This document shows, piece by piece, positions 1 through 8,844 of a DNA stretch of 64,000 nucleotides (the first letter of the stretch is position 1; each line of letters opens with the position of its first letter). Below the pieces are notes generated by a model. It was not told the origin of the DNA, ran no database searches, and saw only the letters and a program-made list of their open reading frames with translations. Source of the DNA: Alphaproteobacteria bacterium (GTDB taxonomy: Bacteria; Pseudomonadota; Alphaproteobacteria; UBA8366); contig WHUA01000010.1 of NCBI GenBank assembly GCA_009377445.1, positions 1 through 64,000 of the forward strand, given 5' to 3'. The position numbers and the translations under genes are program-made.

Positions 1-69
1 TACGCGGGCTTCTACGAATGCGTAGGCCGCTTCTTCGTTGTGGAAATGAGGAGCCGAAAGAATGGACAT
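1..69 (-). mobile_element. IS1595-family transposase, 5' end only (runs off the window)
   Basis: The minus strand reads from ATG at 67-69 to the window edge and gives 23 residues beginning MSILSAPHFHNEEAAYAF. This matches what I know of the N-terminus of ISXO2/IS1595-type transposases, whose zinc ribbon would follow just outside the window. An AAAGGGAA ribosome-binding stretch lies upstream of the ATG. The catalytic domain and terminal repeats are not visible, so intactness cannot be judged. Confidence 0.6.
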
Positions 70-134
70 GACGTTGATTCCCTTTGCTGATCCGAATATA
101 CGAAATCAACGTGGGTACGTCAAGTATAATATCA

Positions 135-212
135 CCTTCGACAAGCTCAGCATGAGGATCAGTGATTTTGCGCAAGACTATATCCCTCATGCTGAGCCTG
201 TCGAAGCATGAG
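135..212. repeat. Paired REP-like palindromes (family A, copy 1)
   Basis: Two imperfect hairpins of the type CTCATGCT-GAGC/GTCGAAGCATGAG lie in opposite orientation about 25 bp apart. They sit between the transposase start and the 3' end of the flavin oxidoreductase. The same hairpin pair recurs six more times in the window. Confidence 0.85.
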
Positions 213-224
213 TTGGCACACCCC

Positions 225-1589
225 TCAATACGGCCCCGGCACGATCGGGGTGCCGTCGAAGAAGCGTTGCGGGCGGAAGCGGGTGAGGTCGTGGCCGGGG
301 GCGCGGCCGGAGACGAGGTCGGCCATGATGCGGCCGATTGCGGGGCCGATGCCGAAGCCGTGGCCGCTGAGGCCGGTCGCGATGTAGAGGCCCTTGATCG
401 CATCGCTCTCGCCCAGCGTCGGTACGGCGTCGGGCGTCACGTCGATCATGCCGGCCCAGGCCTCGGCGAGCTTGGCGCCCTTAAGCTCGGGAAAGCGCAG
501 CGGCAGGCGCGCCTCGATGTCGCGCACCGCGGCGGGGTTCGGCGTGGGGTTCAGCACGCGCATGCGCTCGAACGGGGTCACCTCGTCGGCGGTCCAGCGG
601 CTCGGCGAGCCCCACGCCCCCGGATAGCCCTTCGGCGCGCCGAGATGCAACCGCACGTCTTTTGCGCTGAGTTTCAGCAGCTTCAGGTATTTCGTGAAGT
701 ATTTGAACGAGCGCGGGCCGAGATAGTGCTCCGCGAGCACGCCGCTCGACACCGTGTAGCCGCCGTCCGTCCGCCTGCGGATGGCGAGGCCGGGCGTGTT
801 CGTGTTGTGCAGGTAGGAGGACGGCCATGGCTCCGTCCGCGCCACGGTCGAGCGCACGGCGAGCTGCGGCAGGTCGATGCCGGCGTTCGCCGCGAAATAG
901 GTCGACCACGCGCCGCCCGCCAGCACCGCCTGGGCGCAGCGCACCCGCCCCTTCTCCGTCACCACGCCGGCCACGCGCCCGGCCGCGATGTCGAGCGTGC
1001 GGACGGCGCATTCCTCGATCACGGTCACGCCGAGCCGGCGCGCCGCGCGGGCGAGCGCGGGAATCGCGACGAACGGCTCGCCGCGGCCGTCGCTCTTCGT
1101 CTCGATGCCGCCGAGCCACGTGCCGCGGACATGCGGGAAGCGCTCCTCGATCTCCGCCGCCGACAGGAGCCTCGTGTCGAGCTGATGCTCCTGCGCCTGC
1201 GCGTGCCACGATCCGAAGGCCGAGAGCCGCGCGTCGGTTTCGGCGAGATGGAGGGAGCCGGACTGGGTGAAAGTCAGGTCCGCCTCGCCGGTCTTCGCCG
1301 CGAGCCCGCGCCAGATGCGGTTCGATTCGATCATGATCGGCAGCTCGGCGCGGTCGCGCCCCTGCTGGCGGATCCAGCCCCAGTTGCGGCTCGACTGCTC
1401 GCCCGCGACGCGGCCCTTGTCGCACAGCAGCACCTTCACGCCGCGCTCGGCGAGGAAATAGGCGGTCGCGGTTCCCGCCACGCCGGCCCCGATAACCACG
1501 ACGTCGACTTCCGCCGGCAGCGGATCGGCGAAGGCGACGGGGGATTTGTCCGTTATCATCGGCATGGCGTTAGTTTCGACTTGAATCAC
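225..1589 (-). CDS. FAD-dependent oxidoreductase of the DAO family
   Basis: This 454-residue flavoprotein has an N-terminal Rossmann motif, GAGVAG at about residues 34-39, followed by an acidic-strand region and an SSRNWGWIRQQG segment typical of the glycine-oxidase/D-amino-acid-oxidase (DAO) fold. A C-terminal GLSGHGFGIGPAIG segment forms the second FAD-contact region. Family members oxidise amines or N-methylated amino acids using FAD; the substrate cannot be read from the sequence. The frame opens with GTG at 1587-1589; an internal ATG at 1563-1565 (residue 9) is an equally plausible start, and neither has a strong ribosome-binding site. The gene stands alone, bordered on both sides by REP-type repeats. 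Confidence 0.8.
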   Translation of the reverse strand: MIQVETNAMPMITDKSPVAFADPLPAEVDVVVIGAGVAGTATAYFLAERGVKVLLCDKGRVAGEQSSRNWGWIRQQGRDRAELPIMIESNRIWRGLAAKTGEADLTFTQSGSLHLAETDARLSAFGSWHAQAQEHQLDTRLLSAAEIEERFPHVRGTWLGGIETKSDGRGEPFVAIPALARAARRLGVTVIEECAVRTLDIAAGRVAGVVTEKGRVRCAQAVLAGGAWSTYFAANAGIDLPQLAVRSTVARTEPWPSSYLHNTNTPGLAIRRRTDGGYTVSSGVLAEHYLGPRSFKYFTKYLKLLKLSAKDVRLHLGAPKGYPGAWGSPSRWTADEVTPFERMRVLNPTPNPAAVRDIEARLPLRFPELKGAKLAEAWAGMIDVTPDAVPTLGESDAIKGLYIATGLSGHGFGIGPAIGRIMADLVSGRAPGHDLTRFRPQRFFDGTPIVPGPY

Positions 1590-1621
1590 GCTGGGCGCAA
1601 TCGGAGGCCGTCGTCGTGCCC

Positions 1622-1730
1622 GCTCATGCTTCGTCCCTCGACAAGCTCGGGATGAGGAGGCTCAGCATGAGGGCTATAATTGTGTCAGAACAACTAAGTA
1701 GACCTCATCCTGAGCCCGTCGAAGGATGAG
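1622..1730. repeat. Paired REP-like palindromes, one apparently nested (family A, copy 2)
   Basis: The left hairpin (about 1622-1672) looks like one REP arm pair (CTCATGCTTCG ... GGCTCAGCATGAG) interrupted by a second, different REP hairpin (CCTCGACAAGCTCGGGATGAGG). The right hairpin occupies 1703-1730. The stop codon of the preceding minus-strand hyfI-like gene (1705-1707) lies inside the right hairpin. Confidence 0.8.
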
Positions 1731-2253
1731 TACGCGCCGATCCCACGCTCTCCAGCAACGCCAGCAGCCCCTTCAGCAGCGCGGTCGGCGACGGCGGGCA
1801 GCCGGGGATGTGCAGGTCGACGGGCACCACCTGCGAGACGCCGCCTACCACCGCGTAGCTGCCGGCGAAGCAGCCGCCGTCGAGGGCGCAATCCCCGGCG
1901 GCGACCACCCATTTCGGATTCGGCATCGCGTTGTAGGTGCGCGCCAGCGCTTCCCGCATGTTCTTCGTCACCGGGCCGGTGACCAGCAGCACGTCGGCAT
2001 GACGCGGCGAGGCGACGAAGCGTATGCCAAAGCGCTCCACGTCGTAGAACGCATTGTTGAGCGCGTGGATCTCCAGCTCGCAGCCGTTGCACGATCCGGC
2101 ATCCACCTCGCGGATGGAGAGGCTGCGCCCGAGCCGGCGGCGGGCGGCGCGTTCGAGCGCGGCGGCGAGCGCGGCCAGCGCCGCGTCTTCCGTTTCCGGC
2201 GCGGGCTCGGTGAGCGGCCGCCGCAGCAGGCCCTCGAGCAGCAGCTTACGCAT
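1705..2253 (-). CDS. HyfI/NuoB-like small subunit of an Ehr-type complex
   Basis: This 182-residue iron-sulphur protein resembles the small subunit of group 4 membrane hydrogenases and NuoB. CNGCE at residues 55-59, a downstream GDC, and a late PGCPPSP motif supply the four cysteines expected to hold one [4Fe-4S] cluster at the interface with the large subunit. It is the last gene of the hyf-like operon, 12 bases after hyfG. The final residues (HPSTGSG) are encoded by a REP repeat, so the original C-terminus seems to have been replaced. As hyfG lacks Ni ligands, I infer electron transfer to an unknown acceptor or donor rather than hydrogen chemistry. Confidence 0.85.
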   Translation of the reverse strand: MRKLLLEGLLRRPLTEPAPETEDAALAALAAALERAARRRLGRSLSIREVDAGSCNGCELEIHALNNAFYDVERFGIRFVASPRHADVLLVTGPVTKNMREALARTYNAMPNPKWVVAAGDCALDGGCFAGSYAVVGGVSQVVPVDLHIPGCPPSPTALLKGLLALLESVGSARTHPSTGSG

Positions 2254-2265
2254 GGCGGCGCGCCC

Positions 2266-3747
2266 TCACAGGTCGTGCCCCGAGTAGGAGCAATTGAACG
2301 ACTTGTTGCACAGCGGGAAGTCCGCGACGATGTTGCCTTCGACGGCGGCTTCCACCAGCGGCCATTGGAACCAGGACGGATCGCGCAAATGGCAGCGCGC
2401 AACCTTGCCGTCGCCGCCGATCCTGATCCAGGCGAGCACGTCGCCGCGGAAGCCTTCGACCAGCGCCATGCCCTCCCCCGCCCGTGACGGAAGATCGGCC
2501 GCGATCGGCCCGCCGGGCATGCCGCGCAGGATCTGTTCGACGAGCGACATGCTCTGCTCGGCTTCGCGGATGCGGATCCAGACGCGGGCGTCGACGTCAC
2601 CCCGATCGAGCACAGGCACGTCGAAGCGCAGCGCATCGTAGGGCGGATAGCCGACGGTCCGGCGCGCATCGAAGGGCCGTCCGGACGCCCGGCCGACGAA
2701 GCCCCCGGCGCCGTATTGCCGGGCGAGCGGCGGCTTGACGATTCCCGTGCCGACGGTCCGGTCCTGCAGCGAGGCGGTCTTGTCATACAGCTCGACCAGC
2801 TTCGGAAAGCGCTGCCGGAGGTCCGCGACCAGGCCGTGGAGCATATCCGTGGAACCCGCAGCCATGTCCGACGCGACGCCGCCCGGCACGATGCGGTCGC
2901 GCATGAAGCGGTGGCCGAAACACGCGTCCGCCGCCCGCAGCACGCGCTCGCGCAGCACGGCGGCATGCGCGTGCAGCAGCGGAAAGGCGGCGTCGTTGCG
3001 GACCGCGCCGAAGTCGCCGAAGTGATTGGCGAGACGCTCCAGCTCCGCCATCAGCGCGCGCAGCCACTGCGCCCGTTCCGGCGGCTCGACGCCGAGCGCC
3101 GCCTCGGCCGCGCGGGCGAAGGCGAAGGCATAGGCGACGGTGCTGTCGCCGGACACGCGGCCGGCAAGCCTGGCAGCCTGCGTCAGCGCCGCGCCCGCCA
3201 TCAGGCTTTCGACTCCCTTGTGCGCATAGCCGAAGCGCTGCTCCAGGCGCACGACCGTCTCGCCGCTGACCGTGAAGCGGAAGTGCCCAGGCTCGATGAT
3301 CCCGGCATGGACCGGCCCGACCGCGACCTGGTGCAGGCCCTCGCCCTCCGCCGGAAGAAAATCATAAGGCTGCGAGGCCGGATCGCTTTCCGCCCAGCGG
3401 CCATGATCGAGCCAGGGCCGCATGTCGGGCAGCCCCCGCGGCGTCAGGCCGAACAGGTCGCGGGCCGCGCGTTCCAGGCGCAGCGCCGGCGGATGCCGCT
3501 GCGCGACCGAGGGATAGCGCCCGTCGGGGCAGTCGAGGCTGACGACCGCGGTCTCGCCGGCGTCTTCGTCGAGCAGCGCCATATGCACGGCGGCAGCCTC
3601 GCCCCACAAACCGAGCAAGGTCCAATGCCCTTCGGCGATCTTGCCCACGGTAAAATTCCAGACCGCCGGGTCGACGACGGCGCGCGGCGCCGGCCGGTGT
3701 CCTTGCACCCGGCTGCCTTCAAGCATGAGATCGCTCAACCCGGGCAT
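2266..3747 (-). CDS. HyfG/NuoCD-like large subunit lacking Ni-Fe cysteines
   Basis: This 493-residue protein fuses a NuoC-like N-terminal part (about 1-130) with a NuoD/hydrogenase large-subunit-like domain (about 140-493; GHFRF, YAHKGVESL, ERAQWLRALMAELERLANH). In true [NiFe] enzymes the segment after the YxHRG motif carries CGIC. Here that place reads SGDS (residues 199-202). The terminal DPCxxC is also absent; only two cysteines, C480 and C486, occur in a different spacing. Hence no Ni-Fe site is expected. I placed the start at the ATG at 3745-3747 because GGAGAAAGA lies upstream and similarity begins there. It lies 19 bases after hyfF. Confidence 0.85.
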   Translation of the reverse strand: MPGLSDLMLEGSRVQGHRPAPRAVVDPAVWNFTVGKIAEGHWTLLGLWGEAAAVHMALLDEDAGETAVVSLDCPDGRYPSVAQRHPPALRLERAARDLFGLTPRGLPDMRPWLDHGRWAESDPASQPYDFLPAEGEGLHQVAVGPVHAGIIEPGHFRFTVSGETVVRLEQRFGYAHKGVESLMAGAALTQAARLAGRVSGDSTVAYAFAFARAAEAALGVEPPERAQWLRALMAELERLANHFGDFGAVRNDAAFPLLHAHAAVLRERVLRAADACFGHRFMRDRIVPGGVASDMAAGSTDMLHGLVADLRQRFPKLVELYDKTASLQDRTVGTGIVKPPLARQYGAGGFVGRASGRPFDARRTVGYPPYDALRFDVPVLDRGDVDARVWIRIREAEQSMSLVEQILRGMPGGPIAADLPSRAGEGMALVEGFRGDVLAWIRIGGDGKVARCHLRDPSWFQWPLVEAAVEGNIVADFPLCNKSFNCSYSGHDL

Positions 3748-3766
3748 GACCCGTTCTTTCTCCGCA

Positions 3767-5218
3767 TCATCCCAGCAGCCTCGCGACATGCTGGAACCAG
3801 GACACCAGCGGCGGCGGCAGGTACACGCCCGCCGCCAGCACGAGCGCGAGATGCGCATACATCGGCGCGTAGGACGCATGCGACTTCCCCAGGCCGCCGC
3901 TCGGCTCGCCGAAGGCGAGGCCGCCGAGCCGCAGCAGCAGCGCCCCGAAGCCGACGAGGAGCCCGAAGACCAGCGGGATGGCCAGCAGCGGCTGCCGCGC
4001 GAATGTGGATGTCACCACCAGGAACTCGCTCATGAAGATGCCGAGCGGCGGCAGGCCGGCGATGGCGACGACGCCGACCACGAGGCCCCAGCCGAGGCCG
4101 GGATGGCTTTCGGTCAGGCCGCGGATATCGGCGATCTTCTGCGTGCCCTTGACCTGGGCGATATGGCCGACCGCGTAGAAGATCGCGGACTTGGTCAGGC
4201 TGTGCATCACCATGTGCAGCAGGCCCGCGAAATTGGCGAGCGGCCCGCCCATGCCGAAGGCGAAGGCGATGATGCCCATATGCTCGATCGAGGAATAGGC
4301 GAACATGCGCTTTATGTCGCGCCGCCGGTAGAGCATGAACGACGCGAAGACGAGCGACGTCAGCCCCATCGTCACCATCAACGGGCCGGGGGCGATGGCC
4401 TGCGGGCTGGCGGCGAGCAGTATCTTGAAGCGCAGCACGGCGTAGAGCGCGACATTGAGAAGGAGCCCCGACAGCACCGCCGAGATCGGCGTCGGGCCTT
4501 CCGCATGCGCGTCGGGCAGCCAGGCATGCAGCGGCGCGAGACCGACCTTCGTCCCATAACCGAGCAGCAGGAACACGAAGGCGACGTTCAGGAGCGCGGG
4601 GTCGAACTCCGCCGCTCGCCCGATCAGCAAGGTCCAGACCATGGCGTCGTTGCCTTCGCCCATCACCGGGCGCGCCGTCATGTAGACGAGGATCGTCCCG
4701 AACAAGGCGAGCGCGATGCCGACGCTGCCGAGGATGAAGTATTTCCACGCCGCCTCGAGCGCCTCGTGCGTGCGATAGATGCCGACCATGAGCACGGTGG
4801 TGAGCGTCGCCAGCTCCACCGCCACCCACATCAGGCCAATGTTGTTCGACACGAACGCGAGGTTCATGCCGAACATCATGATCTGGTACATCGCATGGTA
4901 GAAGCGAAGGTAGGTCGGCGTCAGCCGCCCCGTCTCCAGCTCGTGCGCGATGTAGCTGGCGCTGAAGACGCTCGTGGTGAAGCCGACGAAGGTATTCAGC
5001 ACGATGAAGACGATGTTGAGGTCGTCGACGAGGAGATACTGTCCCGGCTCCGGCCGGTCGGTGACGAACAGCGAGAGCGCGGCCAGCATCGTGAGCAGGC
5101 ACGCCGCCACGTTCAGCCGCGAGGTGACGCGGTAGCCCGGCAGCAGCGCCAGGACCGCCGCCGCCGCGATCGGGATCAGCAGGATCGCCGCCAGCGCGTC
5201 GAATGCGCCCCCCGTCAT
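3767..5218 (-). CDS. HyfF-like antiporter-type membrane subunit
   Basis: This 483-residue, roughly 14-helix protein belongs to the NuoL/M/N-Mrp antiporter family (proton-conducting membrane transporter). The charged residues that carry protons in the family appear present: a Glu in WVAVELATL, a Lys in GYGTKVGLAPLHAWLPDAH, and a Lys in HSLTKSAIFY. Its ATG overlaps the hyfE stop as ATGA. Together with HyfB it would supply the ion-pumping arm of the complex. Length matches E. coli HyfF closely. Confidence 0.9.
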   Translation of the reverse strand: MTGGAFDALAAILLIPIAAAAVLALLPGYRVTSRLNVAACLLTMLAALSLFVTDRPEPGQYLLVDDLNIVFIVLNTFVGFTTSVFSASYIAHELETGRLTPTYLRFYHAMYQIMMFGMNLAFVSNNIGLMWVAVELATLTTVLMVGIYRTHEALEAAWKYFILGSVGIALALFGTILVYMTARPVMGEGNDAMVWTLLIGRAAEFDPALLNVAFVFLLLGYGTKVGLAPLHAWLPDAHAEGPTPISAVLSGLLLNVALYAVLRFKILLAASPQAIAPGPLMVTMGLTSLVFASFMLYRRRDIKRMFAYSSIEHMGIIAFAFGMGGPLANFAGLLHMVMHSLTKSAIFYAVGHIAQVKGTQKIADIRGLTESHPGLGWGLVVGVVAIAGLPPLGIFMSEFLVVTSTFARQPLLAIPLVFGLLVGFGALLLRLGGLAFGEPSGGLGKSHASYAPMYAHLALVLAAGVYLPPPLVSWFQHVARLLG

Positions 5219-5877
5219 CGCCGCTCTCCACGGAAGTCGTCGAGCGCGCCGATGTCGACGGTGTCGAACCGCTCGCGGATGCGGAACAGGAAGACGCCGA
5301 TGACGATGAAGGCGATCAGGATCGAAAAGGCGACGCTGATCTCCACGACCAGCGGCATGCCCTTGGCCCCGGTCGCGGCCAGCACCAGCCCGTTTTCCAG
5401 CGACATGAAGCCCACGACCTGGCTGACCGCGTTGCGCCGCGTCACCATGACCAGGAGCCCCAGCAGCACCACGGACAGCGCGAAGGCGAGATCCTCGCGC
5501 GCCAGGGGATCGCCCTCCGGCGTCACCGGCAGGATCACGACCAGCGACAGCGCGACCAGCCCCATGCCGGCGAGCATGGTCGGGCCGACGCCGACCACGG
5601 TCTCGATCTCGCGATGAATGCCGAGGCGCTGGATGATGCGGTGGAGCGCGACCGGAATGACGATCGCCTTGAAGACGAGTGCGATCGCCGCCGTCACGTA
5701 CAGATGCGGCGCCGCTTGCGAAAAGGCCTGCCAGGCGACCGACAGCGTCAGCATCAGCGCATGCAGCGCGTAGATATTGAGCAGCGCGTAGAGCCGGTCC
5801 TGGTAGAGCAGCATGAAGCTGACGAGGACGAGGCCGCCGGCCAGCATATGCGCGATGTCGAAGACGATGTCGCCCAT
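5215..5877 (-). CDS. HyfE-like membrane subunit
   Basis: This 220-residue integral membrane protein of the hydrogenase-4 component E family is made of about six to seven helices, with a NuoK-like C-terminal half (ENGLVLAATGAKGMPLVVE). The start is the ATG at 5875-5877, just past the hyfC stop (5879-5881), and the stop overlaps the hyfF start. HyfE proteins bridge the membrane arm; no cofactor motifs are expected or seen. Confidence 0.88.
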   Translation of the reverse strand: MGDIVFDIAHMLAGGLVLVSFMLLYQDRLYALLNIYALHALMLTLSVAWQAFSQAAPHLYVTAAIALVFKAIVIPVALHRIIQRLGIHREIETVVGVGPTMLAGMGLVALSLVVILPVTPEGDPLAREDLAFALSVVLLGLLVMVTRRNAVSQVVGFMSLENGLVLAATGAKGMPLVVEISVAFSILIAFIVIGVFLFRIRERFDTVDIGALDDFRGERR

Positions 5878-5878
5878 G

Positions 5879-6835
5879 TCAGAGGCTCCGCGAGACGAAC
5901 AGCAGCAGCGTGGCGAGCAGGCCGAGCATGAGCGCCGCGCCGAGGAACTGCGGTACGCGGAACACCCGCATCTTGGCCGTGGCGGTCTCGAACAGCGCGA
6001 GAAGAACGCCGGCCGCCGCCAGCTTGCCGATATATGCGCCGGCGCCGACCGCATAGGACGCGGGACCGGCGCCGGACCCCGCCAGGTTCCACGGCGCGAA
6101 CAGGCACGCGATCAGCGAGACGTAGAGCAGCAGCTTGAGCGACGCGGAGAACTCGATCATCGCGAGATGCCGCCCGGAGTATTCGAGGACCATCGCCTCG
6201 TGCACCATGGTGAGCTCCAGATGCGTCGCCGGGTTATCGACCGGTATGCGGGCATTCTCGGCGATCGCCACCATCACCAGAGCGACCAGCGCCATGCCGA
6301 GCGATACGCGCAGCCCGACCTCCGGTGACGCCATGAAGGCGGCGATCGTCGAAAGCTGGGTCGCCCCCGCGAGAAGCGCCAGCGTGAAGATGATCAGCAG
6401 CATCGCCGGCTCGGCGAGCGAGGCGATCATCACCTCGCGGCTCGATCCGATGCCGCCGAAGCTGGTCCCCACATCCATGCCGGCGAGCGCGAGGAAGAAG
6501 CGCGCGCTGCCGAGCAACGCCACGATGGCGATGAGGTCGGCGGTCCAACTGAACATCAGTCCCGTCGCGAAGGTCGGGACGAGCGCCGCCGCGACCCATG
6601 TGGCGGCGAAGATCATGTAGGGCGTCACGCGGAACAGCCAGGACGCATTCTCGGCCAGCACCACTTCCTTGCGCATGAGCCGCAGCAGGTCGCGGTACGG
6701 CTGGAAGACGGATGCGCCACGGCTTCGCAGCAGCCGCGCCTTGACCTTGCGCACGAAGCCCGTGAGCAGCGGCGAAAGCAGCAGCACCAGCGCCATCTGC
6801 GCGCCCTGGACGAGGATGTCGGGGATCACGACCAT
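5879..6835 (-). CDS. HyfC/NuoH-like membrane subunit
   Basis: This 318-residue membrane protein of the NuoH (complex I subunit 1) family would anchor the peripheral arm to the membrane. The family signature is seen in the loop with KARLLRSRGASVFQPYRDLLRLM and in ENARIPVDNPATHLELTMVHEAM, which carries the conserved acidic residues. The start is the ATG at 6833-6835, which overlaps the end of hyfB by ten bases, indicating translational coupling. Confidence 0.9.
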   Translation of the reverse strand: MVVIPDILVQGAQMALVLLLSPLLTGFVRKVKARLLRSRGASVFQPYRDLLRLMRKEVVLAENASWLFRVTPYMIFAATWVAAALVPTFATGLMFSWTADLIAIVALLGSARFFLALAGMDVGTSFGGIGSSREVMIASLAEPAMLLIIFTLALLAGATQLSTIAAFMASPEVGLRVSLGMALVALVMVAIAENARIPVDNPATHLELTMVHEAMVLEYSGRHLAMIEFSASLKLLLYVSLIACLFAPWNLAGSGAGPASYAVGAGAYIGKLAAAGVLLALFETATAKMRVFRVPQFLGAALMLGLLATLLLFVSRSL

Positions 6836-8838
6836 ATCGCGAGCGCCAGAAGCAGGGTGACGAGGGCGAGGAAGACGAGGGTCAGATACTGCCGGATCGT
6901 CAGGAACTGGAGATGGTTGAGGCGAACCGCCGCGAATCCGATGGCGCGCTCGACCGGCGCATAGAGCCATTCCCAGACGAGATCGTGCAGCTCGACCGTA
7001 AGCCTGGCGGGCCGCGTATCGCCCGGCGGCGGCATGTCGACGTGCTCGACCGCGCGGAAGGCGAGCGTGCCGAAGACCCGGCGGATCGGCTGGGCGAAGC
7101 CGCCCGCCGTGTACTGCGTCAGCGGGCTGGAGTTGGGAAAGCCGCAATCCCAGGCCGGCGCGCGCCGCAACGCGCGCGAGGCGAAGCGGTGAATGACGAA
7201 GACCGCGAGCGAGGCGGACACCGCAATGAACAGAAAGACGAGCAAGCCGTTATAGGAGCTGCGGCTCTCGGCGATCGGGACGACGGTCAGCCACGGCAGG
7301 CTCGCCTGAACCGGCATGCTTTCGCCGATCAGCGCCAGCGTCACGGGCGCGAGGCCGTCGATGACGAAGCCCGGCAGGACTCCGGCAAGCAGGCAGAGCG
7401 CGGCCAGGACGGCCATCGCCGCGATCGAAAAGCGGTCGGCCTCCCCTGCCCGCTCCGCCGCCGGCGTCCGCGGCCGGCCGAGGAAGGTCACGCCGAACGC
7501 CTTGACGAAGCACGCCGCGGCCAGGGCCGCCGACAACGCCAGCAGGCCGCCGACCGCCGGCACCATGATCCGGAGCCCCCATTCCAGCAGGTCGGGGCTC
7601 TGCAGCACGGCCTGGAAGATCAGCCACTCCGACACGAAGCCGTTCAGCGGCGGCAGGGCGGAAATCGCCATGCAGCCGGCGAGAAAGAGAAAGCTGGTGG
7701 CCGGCATGCGATGGATGAGGCCGCCGAGCTTCTCCATGTCGCGCTCGCCCGTCGCCGTCAGCACGGCGCCCGCGCCGAAGAACAGCAGGCTTTTGAAGAA
7801 GGAATGGTTGAGCGCGTGGAACAGCGCGGCGGTGAGCGCCAGCGCCGCCGCCCATTGCATGGCGTTCGCCTGGAACGCCATCGCGAGGCCGAGGCTGACG
7901 AAGATCACGCCGATATTCTCAATCGTGCTGTAGGCAAGCAGGCGCTTGAGGTCCTTCTCCATCAGCGCGTGGAGAATGCCCAGCGCCGCGGTCCCGCCGC
8001 CGAGGCCCAGCACGACCATGCTTTCCCACCACACCGGATCGCCGCGCAGGTCGAAGACGATGCGCACGAAGCCGTAGACGGCGACCTTGGTCATGACGCC
8101 GCTCATCAGCGCGGAGACATGGCTGGGCGCGGCCGGATGCGCCAGCGGCAGCCAGACATGCAGCGGCACGATGCCGGCCTTGGAACCGGCGCCGAGGAGA
8201 ACGAGCATCAGCACGAAGGCGGCGACGAGCGGCTCATGCTCGGCCGCGCGGATCGCCTCGAAGCCGTATTGGACATAGGACCCTGCGAGGAGACCGAATG
8301 CGAGCGACAGCGCGAGCGTGCCGAAGCTCGCCATGACGATATAGATGTAGGCGGCCCGCAGGTTGCTGGGCTCGCGATGATGCGTCATGACCAGCGCCCA
8401 GGAGCTGAGCGACATGAACTCCCACGACAGGAGAAAGGTGAAGGCGTCGTCCGCAAGCACGACGAGATTCATGCCGGCGAGGAACGCTGCGAAGAACGGC
8501 AGGACACGATGCGGCGCCGGCTCGTGCCGCCCATAGCCGAGGCCATAGAGGCTTGCCGCAGCACCGCCGAGATTGACGATAACGAGGAAGAACGCCGCCA
8601 GCGCGTCGAGCCGAAACCATGCGCCGAGCCAGGGAAGCCCGAGCGGCAGGGTCAGGGTCTGCGCCGCCCCGCCACCGGCGGCGAGGTGGAAGAGCGCGGC
8701 GGAAAGGGCGATACCGCAGGCGGCGAAGCACAGAGCGTAGACCGTGCGCATCGCATGCCGCGACCGGGCGGCGGCGACCGCGACGACCGCCGTCCCGATC
8801 AGCGCCGCAATGCACCACAGCAGGATCGCGATCGCCAT
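6826..8838 (-). CDS. HyfB-like antiporter-type membrane subunit
   Basis: This 670-residue NuoL/Mrp-like protein has about 16 helices. Family proton-path residues are visible: Glu in LLSWEFMSLSSWAL, Lys in GAGSKAGIVPLHVWLP, His in HPAAPSHVSALMSG, and Lys in HSFFKSLLF. A hydrophilic C-terminal tail (about 560-640) resembles HyfB/HycC. It begins six bases after the XRE regulator gene, so the two are probably co-transcribed. No hyfA, hyfD or hyfH homologues (ferredoxin-like or third antiporter subunit) lie in the operon. Confidence 0.9.
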   Translation of the reverse strand: MAIAILLWCIAALIGTAVVAVAAARSRHAMRTVYALCFAACGIALSAALFHLAAGGGAAQTLTLPLGLPWLGAWFRLDALAAFFLVIVNLGGAAASLYGLGYGRHEPAPHRVLPFFAAFLAGMNLVVLADDAFTFLLSWEFMSLSSWALVMTHHREPSNLRAAYIYIVMASFGTLALSLAFGLLAGSYVQYGFEAIRAAEHEPLVAAFVLMLVLLGAGSKAGIVPLHVWLPLAHPAAPSHVSALMSGVMTKVAVYGFVRIVFDLRGDPVWWESMVVLGLGGGTAALGILHALMEKDLKRLLAYSTIENIGVIFVSLGLAMAFQANAMQWAAALALTAALFHALNHSFFKSLLFFGAGAVLTATGERDMEKLGGLIHRMPATSFLFLAGCMAISALPPLNGFVSEWLIFQAVLQSPDLLEWGLRIMVPAVGGLLALSAALAAACFVKAFGVTFLGRPRTPAAERAGEADRFSIAAMAVLAALCLLAGVLPGFVIDGLAPVTLALIGESMPVQASLPWLTVVPIAESRSSYNGLLVFLFIAVSASLAVFVIHRFASRALRRAPAWDCGFPNSSPLTQYTAGGFAQPIRRVFGTLAFRAVEHVDMPPPGDTRPARLTVELHDLVWEWLYAPVERAIGFAAVRLNHLQFLTIRQYLTLVFLALVTLLLALAIWS

Positions 8839-8844
8839 GGCCGC

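Noticed and set aside
2716..5617. Long plus-strand open frames (400-650 codons) across the hyf-like genes
   Set aside because: They run antisense to genes with clear domain matches; their products are Arg/His/Gln-rich with no domains, as expected for GC-rich antisense frames.
1705..8838. Functional [NiFe] hydrogenase or formate hydrogenlyase
   Set aside because: The Ni-Fe cysteine motifs are missing from the large subunit, and no maturation or formate dehydrogenase genes are present.
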